From Oscillospiraceae bacterium (GTDB taxonomy: Bacteria > Bacillota > Clostridia > Oscillospirales > Ruminococcaceae): DNA of 11,555 nucleotides. This document shows, in pieces, positions 5,460 through 11,555 of the stretch. Position 1 is the first letter of the stretch. Every line of letters starts with the position of its first letter. The notes under the pieces were generated by a model. It made no database searches, was not told the DNA's origin, and was given only the letters and a program-made list of their open reading frames with translations. The DNA is taken from NCBI GenBank assembly GCA_900752625.1, contig CAADWC010000160.1, positions 1 to 11,555 on the forward strand. Reading direction: 5' to 3'. The translations under genes were made by a program, and so were the position numbers.

Positions 5460-7493
5460 ATGCCGGCGGAGCTTGAAAAGCCTGTGACATATCTCAAGGG
5501 CGTAGGACCCAAAAGGTCTGAACTTTATCAGAAGCTGGGCATAAACAGTGTTTACGATCTTCTGAACCATTTTCCGAGAGATTATATTGATTATACATCT
5601 GCGGTGGATATAAAAAGCTGCCCGGTCAACGAAAGCTGTACAGTAAAAGGCAGAGTAGTGAAAAAATTTCCTGCTGCGCAGATAAGAAAAGGTCTTACTG
5701 TTTATAAGGCAGTTTTTACTGACGATACCGCCGATCTTACTATTATAATATACAACAGCGGTTTTATGTTTGATAAGCTGTCCGTAGGCTCGGAATATAT
5801 TCTTCACGGCAGAATAACAGGCAATATGGTCAGAAAAGAGATCAATTCGCCTTTATTCATACCGGCGGACAGCAATGAAAAGATCCAGCCGGTATATTCT
5901 CTTACCGACGGACTTTCACAGCAGCTGGTAAGACAGGCTGTCCGAAGTGCTCTTTCTTCCTTTGATAAAAAGATATATGAGCCGCTTCCCAAACGGATAA
6001 TGAGAGAAAACTGTCTTTGTTCCCTTGATTTTGCATATGAAAACATTCATTTTCCGAAAGATACCCATTCTCGTGATATTGCAAAACGGCGGTTGGTTTT
6101 TGACGAGCTTCTGTCACTTCAGCTTGGAATGTATCTGCTCAGAAGAAAAAACCGCAGCCGCACAGGATGCGTAATGCGTAACGTTTCCCTTCAACGGTTT
6201 TACGATTCGCTTCCGTTTGAGCTGACGGATAGTCAGAAAGCGGCTATAGAGGATTGTGCAAGAGATATGTGCAGAGAATATCCTATGAACAGGCTGATTC
6301 AGGGTGACGTAGGCTCGGGAAAGACTGCCGCCGCTGCCGGGGCCGCTTATTTTGCGGCGCTTAACGGATATCAGACCGCGCTTATGGCGCCTACCGAGAT
6401 ACTCAGTATTCAGCATTACGAAACTCTGACAGGATTTTTCTCGGAGCTTGGTATCAAGGTGTGTCTGCTTACCGGTTCTCTTGCGGCAAAACAGAAAAAA
6501 GCGCTGAAAGAAAAGATAGCGTCCGGCGAATATCAGGTGATAGTTGGAACACATGCACTTGTTCAGCAATCAACGGAATTCAATAATCTTGGACTTGTTA
6601 TAACCGATGAGCAGCATCGTTTCGGCGTGGAGCAAAGGGCTATGCTTGCGGCCAAGGGGGAAAATCCGCACCGTCTGGTAATGTCGGCGACGCCGATCCC
6701 AAGGACGCTTGCGCTGATGATTTACGGAGACTTGGATCTTTCGGTGCTAAAGGAGCTGCCAAAGGGCAGGCAGCCCGTGGAGACCTATGCCGTAACCGGA
6801 AAGCTTCGGCAGAGAGCGTTCGGCTTTGTGAAGGACAGGCTTGACGAGGGGCGTCAGGGATATATAGTTTGTCCCGCTATCGAGGAGAGCGAGCTTGATC
6901 TGCAAAACGTAAAGAGCTATGCCGAAAGGCTTGCAGCAGAGGTTTTTTGCGATTACAGAATAGGACTTCTGCACGGCAGGCTTTCGTCCGCTGAAAAGGA
7001 TTCGGTCATGCAGAGCTTTAAAAACGGAGATATTGATCTGCTTGTATCAACGACTGTAGTTGAGGTCGGCGTGGACGTTCCTAACGCCGCAGTAATGGTG
7101 ATAGAGAATTCGGACAGATTTGGTCTGTCGCAGCTTCATCAGCTCAGAGGACGCGTAGGCAGGGGAAAATACAAGTCGTACTGTATTCTTATCACCGATA
7201 ACGTAACGGAAGAGATAAGGAAAAGGCTGAGAATTCTTGCCAAGACTTCTGACGGATTCAGAATATCCGAGGAGGATCTGAAGCTGCGCGGTCCGGGAGA
7301 TTTCTTCGGAAGCCGTCAGCACGGGCTGCCCAAATTGAAGATAGCCGATATGTCAGAGGATACCGACATTCTTCTGCTGGCACAGAAAAACGCAAGGCTT
7401 ATAATGGAAAGCGACCCTGATCTCAAATCGCCTGAAAACAAGGGTCTGAGAGAAGCGGCTGAAAGACTGTTTGCACAGAAGGTCAGCGACTGA
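5460..7493 (+). CDS. recG: ATP-dependent DNA helicase RecG
   Basis: RecG is a double-stranded DNA translocase that reverses stalled forks and branch-migrates Holliday junctions. The 677-residue product (typical family length) has an N-terminal wedge/OB domain with the canonical start LEKPVTYLKGVGPKR, then the superfamily 2 helicase motifs: Walker A GDVGSGKT (282-289), Walker B variant DEQH (383-386), SATPIPRT (409-416), TTVVEVGVDVP (motif V) and QLRGRVGRG (561-569). The RecG C-terminal signature LRGPGDFFGSRQHG follows at 609-622. All catalytic motifs are intact. ATG 5460 is preferred because GGGAGGG (5447-5453) lies 6 nt before it. An in-frame ATG at 5442 has AAGGAG only 2 nt away. The LUD-domain gene follows 32 nt downstream, likely in the same transcript. 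Confidence 0.98.
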   Translation: MPAELEKPVTYLKGVGPKRSELYQKLGINSVYDLLNHFPRDYIDYTSAVDIKSCPVNESCTVKGRVVKKFPAAQIRKGLTVYKAVFTDDTADLTIIIYNSGFMFDKLSVGSEYILHGRITGNMVRKEINSPLFIPADSNEKIQPVYSLTDGLSQQLVRQAVRSALSSFDKKIYEPLPKRIMRENCLCSLDFAYENIHFPKDTHSRDIAKRRLVFDELLSLQLGMYLLRRKNRSRTGCVMRNVSLQRFYDSLPFELTDSQKAAIEDCARDMCREYPMNRLIQGDVGSGKTAAAAGAAYFAALNGYQTALMAPTEILSIQHYETLTGFFSELGIKVCLLTGSLAAKQKKALKEKIASGEYQVIVGTHALVQQSTEFNNLGLVITDEQHRFGVEQRAMLAAKGENPHRLVMSATPIPRTLALMIYGDLDLSVLKELPKGRQPVETYAVTGKLRQRAFGFVKDRLDEGRQGYIVCPAIEESELDLQNVKSYAERLAAEVFCDYRIGLLHGRLSSAEKDSVMQSFKNGDIDLLVSTTVVEVGVDVPNAAVMVIENSDRFGLSQLHQLRGRVGRGKYKSYCILITDNVTEEIRKRLRILAKTSDGFRISEEDLKLRGPGDFFGSRQHGLPKLKIADMSEDTDILLLAQKNARLIMESDPDLKSPENKGLREAAERLFAQKVSD

Positions 7494-7525
7494 TAAATAT
7501 TTTATTTTGAAAGGATATGTTATAC

Positions 7526-8194
7526 ATGGACAGGAACATGGAAGCGGTCATCGAAAAGAGAATCGAAAAAACTGCGGCAAATCTCCGGAAAAATAATATG
7601 GAGGTATTTGTTGCTGAAAACAGTGCCGAAGCAGTAAAGCTTGTGGAGGGTATTCTCAGGGATGGAGAAACCATTACCTGCGGCGGTTCGGCAACTCTTG
7701 CCGAAAGCGGGGTAATGGAGCTGATGAAAAGCGGCAGATATGATTTTATCGATCGTTCTGAGGCCAAGAGCAGAGAGGAAACCGAGGAAATGTACAGAAA
7801 GGCGTTTTTTGCCGATACTTATCTTACGTCTGCAAACGCAGTGACCGAGAACGGTCAGCTTTATAATGTTGACGGAAACTCGAACCGGGTCGCTGCAATA
7901 TGCTACGGTCCCCGGTCGGTAATTTTCGTGGTGGGAATCAATAAGCTGGTAAGAGATCTGGACGAAGCGGTAAGAAGGGTCAAGACCTGTGCGGCGCCGG
8001 CTAACTGTATCCGTCTTGACTGTGAAACCCCGTGCTCACAGACGGGAGAGTGCATATCGCTGAAAAACGGCGGAGATATGCCTTCGGGCTGCGCTGGTGA
8101 GGGCAGAGTGTGCTGCAATTATGTAGTGTCAGCATGGCAGAGAAAGAAAAACCGATTTAAGGTTATTATAGTAAAGGAAAGCTTAGGATATTAG
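7526..8194 (+). CDS. LUD domain (DUF162, LutC-like) protein
   Basis: The 222-residue protein has the LUD/DUF162 hallmarks of the LutC/YkgG family: a glycine motif TCGGSATLAESG (51-62), YLTSANAVTENGQLYNVDG (99-117), GPRSVIFVVGINKLV (128-142) and APAN (157-160). LutC-type proteins take part in L-lactate oxidation with LutA and LutB, but stand-alone copies like this one are common in clostridia and have no proven role. No lutA or lutB is in view. The C-terminal Cys-rich stretch (Cys155, 161, 166, 170, 176, 189, 196, 197) fits the stand-alone type, which usually has a compact TPC..TGKC..C..RICN pattern. Here an SLKNGGDMPSG segment separates two of the cysteines. ATG 7526 is chosen because AAAGGA (7510-7515) is 10 nt upstream, while the ATG at 7517 is only 1 nt from it. 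It is likely co-transcribed with recG. Confidence 0.9.
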   Translation: MDRNMEAVIEKRIEKTAANLRKNNMEVFVAENSAEAVKLVEGILRDGETITCGGSATLAESGVMELMKSGRYDFIDRSEAKSREETEEMYRKAFFADTYLTSANAVTENGQLYNVDGNSNRVAAICYGPRSVIFVVGINKLVRDLDEAVRRVKTCAAPANCIRLDCETPCSQTGECISLKNGGDMPSGCAGEGRVCCNYVVSAWQRKKNRFKVIIVKESLGY

Positions 8195-8232
8195 AGCGTT
8201 CATATCCGGAATTGAGATCCTGAGACAGTGCT

Positions 8233-8275
8233 GCCTGCCTTCTGTCTGAGAAATCGGACGGAAAGGCAGGCTTTT
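8233..8275 (+). terminator. Rho-independent terminator of the recG/LUD operon
   Basis: GCCTGCCTTCTGTCTG (8233-8248) pairs with CGGACGGAAAGGCAGGC (8255-8271), about 16 pairs with one bulged A and a few G-U pairs around a 6-nt loop, followed by TTTTATT. It is a convincing intrinsic terminator. Confidence 0.85.
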
Positions 8276-8380
8276 ATTGCATTGGGAATATGGTTTTATA
8301 AAATATGTATTTTGATTACAGCAGTGCGCCCTGAAATATTTATGCCTGTAAAATTTTCAAGCATAGCGGTAAAAAAACTG

Positions 8381-8409
8381 TTGTATTTATTAAATATATA
8401 TGGTATAAT
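8381..8409 (+). promoter_or_regulatory. Promoter of the membrane protein gene
   Basis: TTGTAT (8381-8386), a 17-nt spacer and TATAAT (8404-8409) fit sigma-A. The leader of about 90 nt contains a hairpin, ACAGAA/TTCTGT (8443-8458, loop GGAT), flanked by an outer AACAA/TTGTT pairing (8436-8440 with about 8462-8466). Between the preceding terminator and this promoter (8276-8380) I see only AT-rich sequence. Confidence 0.65.
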
Positions 8410-8507
8410 AATTTTGTTGAATTATTAGCATTTTGAACAATGACAGAAGGATTTCTGTTACTTGTTTTGACATAGATAACAAATTGAGTAAAAATGGAGG
8501 TGAGGCG

Positions 8508-9074
8508 ATGGATTCGCTTAAATTTCTTCTTTATACGCTGGCAAGAATAGGGCTTATGCTTGCGTCGCTTGTTCTTGCACTGATATTCGGAAAGCTGTTT
8601 TTTCCGATACTGGCATCCTTTGTGCCCGATTCCATGAGTGGGATAAACAGCTTTTTTACCAGTTCAGACAACGGATCCGTTGTGGCTTGGCTCACTATGC
8701 TGGTAGTGCTGGGAATAATTTTTCTTGACGACGGAAAACGTCATGCGGCGTACGAGGCATGGAGCAGCGTAAACGTAACTATTACTCTGATACTTATGCT
8801 GCTGATTTATTTCGTTCCTGCTATATTCAGGGATTCCTTTAATGCCGAAGGAAAAGGAAAAATTTTTTACGAGTTTTTTTATTTTCCATGCAGCTGGCTA
8901 CACCGAAGGGCAGGCATTGAGTATACTTTGAGCGTGGCGCTCGGTATAGGTCTTATTCTTGTGTTCTGCTTTTTGATGTATCTCCTTTCCTTTAAGCTCT
9001 ATGTTAAAAAGCATCCGGTTGTTCTGCGTCAGACGGAACCGGCGGCAGAAGAAGCTGAACTGACTGATAACTGA
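8508..9074 (+). CDS. Hypothetical four-helix membrane protein
   Basis: I do not recognise this protein. The 188-residue product has four predicted membrane helices at about residues 8-36, 57-74, 87-106 and 141-163. A short charged loop (FLDDGKRHAAYE, about 72-83) follows the second helix, an extended loop with FYEFFYFPCSW (about 120-130) sits between helices 3 and 4, and the tail is acidic (EPAAEEAELTDN). No catalytic or transport motif is visible. The start is ATG 8508, because GGAGG (8496-8500) sits 7 nt upstream. A TTG at 8433 in the same frame would add 25 polar residues and lies in a hairpin leader. It has its own promoter and lies upstream of the pilus genes, but those have a separate promoter, so a link to pilus function is not shown. 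Confidence 0.8.
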   Translation: MDSLKFLLYTLARIGLMLASLVLALIFGKLFFPILASFVPDSMSGINSFFTSSDNGSVVAWLTMLVVLGIIFLDDGKRHAAYEAWSSVNVTITLILMLLIYFVPAIFRDSFNAEGKGKIFYEFFYFPCSWLHRRAGIEYTLSVALGIGLILVFCFLMYLLSFKLYVKKHPVVLRQTEPAAEEAELTDN

Positions 9075-9142
9075 GATCTCATCACGACATAACGCAGTAC
9101 AGGCTGCTTTATTGTTTAATTAAAAGAAGCTATTAATATTTA

Positions 9143-9172
9143 TTTTATTCAATTTGGTTAGATTGAATAAAA
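9143..9172. repeat. AT-rich perfect inverted repeat
   Basis: TTTTATTCAAT (9143-9153) and ATTGAATAAAA (9162-9172) are perfect 11-bp complements around an 8-nt loop. Neither strand has a good T-run after the stem, so it is not a standard terminator. It could be a weak terminator for the membrane gene or a DNA-level site upstream of the pilC promoter. Confidence 0.5.
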
Positions 9173-9222
9173 AACATCTGGATATTTTGTCAATGAAATT
9201 GCAAAAAATATTCACTTATTTA

Positions 9223-9251
9223 TTGATTATTATCACGAAAAATGTTATAAT
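9223..9251 (+). promoter_or_regulatory. Promoter of the pilus operon
   Basis: TTGATT (9223-9228), a 17-nt spacer and TATAAT (9246-9251) form a good sigma-A promoter for pilC. The leader of about 70 nt shows no c-di-GMP riboswitch that I recognise. Confidence 0.75.
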
Positions 9252-9285
9252 GATAAAAATGCGTTTTGTGTTGGTTTCGTGATAA
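9230..9285. promoter_or_regulatory. 11-bp inverted repeat bracketing the pilC -10 element
   Basis: TTATCACGAAA (9230-9240, in the promoter spacer) and TTTCGTGATAA (9275-9285, about +18 to +28) are perfect inverted copies separated by 34 bp that include the -10. The left arm is not transcribed from this promoter, so it would act at DNA level, for example as a pair of half-operators for a regulator of pilus expression. Confidence 0.45.
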
Positions 9286-9329
9286 CAGGTGCCGAAATGC
9301 ATTGACATAGTGGAGGTGTAACTAGAAAA

Positions 9330-10526
9330 ATGAAAAATTTTACCTATGTTGCTAAGGATACCGCCGGAAAGACAATGAAAGGTATTATTGAGGCGGAGAA
9401 CGAGCAGGAGGTACTTGACAAGATTCACGAGCAGGGATGGTTCTGCGTCAGCTACAGCGAGGCTTTAGGCGGCTCCAAGAAGAGCGTGTATAAGTTTAAA
9501 ACCAAAGCGCTGGCTTTTTCCTGCCGTCAGCTGGCGGCGATGATGTCGTCTGGTCTTACAATCGTTAAGGCTTTGGATATTCTCTATAAGGAGGAGGAAA
9601 ACAAGGGCGCGAAAGAAACCTGGCTGGGCGTTTACGAGGACGTAAACAAAGGCTCTACCTTTACCGAGGCGCTTGAAGCGCGTAAGGGAAGCTTCCCCGA
9701 CTTTTTTATAAGCATGGTGGAAGCCGGTGAATCTGCCGGTAACCTTGATATAACCATGCAGCGTCTGAGCGATTATTATGCTAACAGCAACAAGCTGAAC
9801 AACAAGGTTAAAAGCGCAATGACATATCCTATTATACTGGGTATTCTGTGTATTGTAATGGTAATCGGAATGTTTACCCTTATCCTGCCTCAGTTTGCGG
9901 GAATGATGGGCGAAGAGAACATGAACGCTCTCCAGAAGGGAATGTTTGCATTCAGCGATTTCATCAAAGCAAGATGGTACATACTTATCGCGGCTATCGT
10001 AATTATTATAATCGGCTGGATATATATGCTCAAGGTTGAATCGGTAAGGCTTTGGTATGACAGGATCAAGATAAAAATGCCTGCGGTCGGTCCTCTTATG
10101 GTTAAAATTTATGAGGGCAGATTTGCAAGAACACTGTCTTCGCTTTATTCCAGCGGTATTTCAATGGTTGAATGTCTTGAACGTTCGTCGAGAATACTCG
10201 GCAACTCATATGTAGATAAATTGTTCATTCAGGTAATCGACGAGGTCAAGCAGGGAGCTCCTCTTTCTCAATCGCTGTCAAGAACGGAAATATTCGAGGG
10301 TATGTTCTGCTCGATCATTTACGTCGGTGAGGAATCCGGTGCGCTTGACGAGATCCTTGAAAAAACCGCAGACTACTATGAAGAAGAAGCCGATGCGGCA
10401 GTTGAAAGACTTGTCGGCCTGATGGAGCCTCTTATGATTATTATCATGGGTCTTGCCATCGGTCTTTGTCTTGTAGCTATATTCCCGATGCTTTACGGCG
10501 GAATGGAAGGAATTGAAAACAGTTAA
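9330..10526 (+). CDS. pilC: Type IV pilus / type II secretion inner-membrane platform protein PilC (GspF family)
   Basis: PilC is the polytopic inner-membrane platform of the type IV pilus, linking the assembly ATPase to pilin insertion. The 398-residue protein has the standard N-terminus MKNFTYVAKDTAGKTMKG and two GspF domains (about 65-188 and 265-390). Each carries the repeated signature: CRQLAAMMSSGLTIVKAL with FFISMVEAGESAGNLD, then ARTLSSLYSSGISMVECL with SIIYVGEESGALDEIL. Membrane helices are at about 164-188, 216-236 and 366-392. The length is normal. GGAGG (9312-9316) lies 13 nt before the ATG, somewhat far, but no other start is possible in frame. pilM follows after 34 nt. No pilB or pilT ATPase lies upstream; the cluster begins here with its own promoter and probably continues past the window. 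Confidence 0.95.
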   Translation: MKNFTYVAKDTAGKTMKGIIEAENEQEVLDKIHEQGWFCVSYSEALGGSKKSVYKFKTKALAFSCRQLAAMMSSGLTIVKALDILYKEEENKGAKETWLGVYEDVNKGSTFTEALEARKGSFPDFFISMVEAGESAGNLDITMQRLSDYYANSNKLNNKVKSAMTYPIILGILCIVMVIGMFTLILPQFAGMMGEENMNALQKGMFAFSDFIKARWYILIAAIVIIIIGWIYMLKVESVRLWYDRIKIKMPAVGPLMVKIYEGRFARTLSSLYSSGISMVECLERSSRILGNSYVDKLFIQVIDEVKQGAPLSQSLSRTEIFEGMFCSIIYVGEESGALDEILEKTADYYEEEADAAVERLVGLMEPLMIIIMGLAIGLCLVAIFPMLYGGMEGIENS

Positions 10527-10560
10527 TATTTTTATATTTATAGAATGAGGTGAAGGATAG

Positions 10561-11555
10561 ATGCTGTCATTTGACATATCTGATAGACAAATTAATATTG
10601 TTATGGGCGATAACTCCGCCAATAAGATCAGAATCGAAAAATCTCTGACCGTAGATGTTCCGGAGGATATGATTATTAACGGCGAGGTTATAAACCTTTC
10701 CGGTCTTGCCGATCTGCTCACTACCAATTTAAAAGCGGAAGTGATGGATGACAAGGATGCGATCGTTACGTTCTCGTCCAGTAATATCGTGTTTAAGGAG
10801 CTTGTTGTTCCTAAGGCAAAGGGCAACGAATTCCTGACAATGGTTCAGAACCATATGAGTCAGGAGATGGGTATCACTGATGAGTATTCCATTTCGTATA
10901 CTATAGTAGGAGAGGCAGGAGAGGAAAATCCGGGAGCTCTCAAGGTTCTGGCAACTGCTTGTCCCAGCTCTATAGTTGAAGCTTTCAGAAAGCTGTTCAA
11001 TATAATGAGCCTTAATCTGAAATCGGTAAATATCAGCTGTAACTCAATTTCAAGAATTGTTCTTGCCGATAAGTCAAATATTGAAAAAATGCCTTTGCTG
11101 GTATGTCAGCTTGACAATAACTTCCTCGGACTTACTTTGTTTGAGAACGGACAGATGGCGTTTGCGAGATACGTTCCTATCTCACCGGAGGATTATGAAA
11201 CTGAGGATTATCTTATTGAGGCTCTCAACGAGAATATTTTCAGAATGGAGCAGTTCAATAAGGCAAGAGGCGGTCCGGGACTTGACAATGTAATTTTGTA
11301 CGGACAGATCGACGATTACATCAAGCTTGTTGACGCTCTTGACGAGCTTGATATCAAGGCGTCTATTCTTGGAGTTCCCGCTCAGATCACGGGATATGAA
11401 AATTTTGAGTTTACGGTTTTCGCCAACGCGATAGGAGCTCTGTACAGGAGAAATAAGCAGACTGAGCGAATCAATCTTCTGGAGGTTGATTCCTCTACCG
11501 GAAAGTCAAGTGCCGGAGTAAGCTCGCTTCTGGTTACGGCAGGGGGTATAATATG
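10561..11555 (+). CDS. pilM: PilM-like actin-fold pilus assembly protein, partial, possibly fused to PilN
   Basis: This open frame has no stop and runs off the right edge; 331 codons are visible. It starts at ATG 10561 with GAGGTG (10547-10552) 8 nt upstream, 34 nt after pilC. The N-terminus LSFDISDRQINIVMGD fits the first phosphate motif of the actin-like PilM/FtsA fold, followed by a PilM-like body (for example LNENIFRMEQF and LYGQIDDYIKLVDAL). PilM is the cytoplasmic actin-like protein that binds PilN and couples the cytoplasmic and inner-membrane parts of the type IV pilus machine. Around residues 301-331 the frame continues with ERINLLEVDSS (302-312) and a hydrophobic start SSLLVTAGGII, which resembles a PilN N-terminus (usually INLLP followed by a membrane helix). 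A PilM-PilN fusion is therefore possible, though the evidence is short. Assignment relies on weak sequence motifs plus the position next to pilC. Confidence 0.75.
   Translation, partial: MLSFDISDRQINIVMGDNSANKIRIEKSLTVDVPEDMIINGEVINLSGLADLLTTNLKAEVMDDKDAIVTFSSSNIVFKELVVPKAKGNEFLTMVQNHMSQEMGITDEYSISYTIVGEAGEENPGALKVLATACPSSIVEAFRKLFNIMSLNLKSVNISCNSISRIVLADKSNIEKMPLLVCQLDNNFLGLTLFENGQMAFARYVPISPEDYETEDYLIEALNENIFRMEQFNKARGGPGLDNVILYGQIDDYIKLVDALDELDIKASILGVPAQITGYENFEFTVFANAIGALYRRNKQTERINLLEVDSSTGKSSAGVSSLLVTAGGII

Noticed and set aside
8228..8428. 66-residue open frame downstream of the LUD gene
   Set aside because: It starts inside the terminator stem, has no ribosome binding site and covers the next promoter.
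9252..9329. c-di-GMP riboswitch in the pilC leader
   Set aside because: Such switches often precede pilus genes, but the leader is short (about 70 nt) and shows none of the conserved GEMM core sequence that I can recognise.

Overview
The window looks like chromosomal DNA from a low-to-mid GC anaerobic Firmicute, most likely a gut clostridium of the Ruminococcus/Oscillospiraceae kind. This is inferred from strong AGGAGG-type ribosome binding sites, near-consensus sigma-A promoters, AT-rich intergenic DNA, a rubrerythrin, an MBOAT/DHHW pair and type IV pilus genes. No protein can be assigned to a species by eye. There are no tRNAs, rRNAs, CRISPR arrays, transposases or phage genes.

Layout, left to right. 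(1) 1-3364: a two-gene cell-surface acylation unit. It consists of an MBOAT O-acyltransferase whose N-terminus is missing at the left edge, and a membrane-anchored DHHW (AlgX/AlgJ-like) protein with a very long, low-complexity cytoplasmic N-terminus. It closes with a hairpin that may be a terminator. (2) 3365-4250: rubrerythrin with its own near-consensus promoter and a strong terminator. (3) 4243-5333: a divergent metal-regulation node. A small DtxR/MntR-type repressor runs leftward and a short transcript runs rightward. Each has a near-consensus promoter, and three related 19-bp sites resembling the DtxR/IdeR box lie in the shared intergenic region. The rightward transcript encodes only a 49-residue membrane peptide and ends at a strong terminator. 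Its leader and 3' part contain several mutually exclusive RNA pairings. (4) 5361-8275: recG helicase followed 32 nt later by a LUD-domain (DUF162) protein, ending in a strong terminator. (5) 8381-9074: an unrecognised four-helix membrane protein with its own promoter. (6) 9223-11555: the start of a type IV pilus/type II secretion operon, pilC (GspF family) then pilM. The pilM reading frame runs off the window and appears to continue into a PilN-like start.

How the parts relate. The MBOAT and DHHW proteins probably act together to O-acetylate an exported polysaccharide. Rubrerythrin (peroxide and iron chemistry) converges on the DtxR-like gene, and both fit an iron/oxidative-stress theme. The most unusual spot is 4243-5333. 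The regulator appears to lack the usual metal-ligand residues of its family, both divergent genes have a hairpin inserted between Shine-Dalgarno sequence and start codon, and a box-controlled transcript carries little coding sequence.
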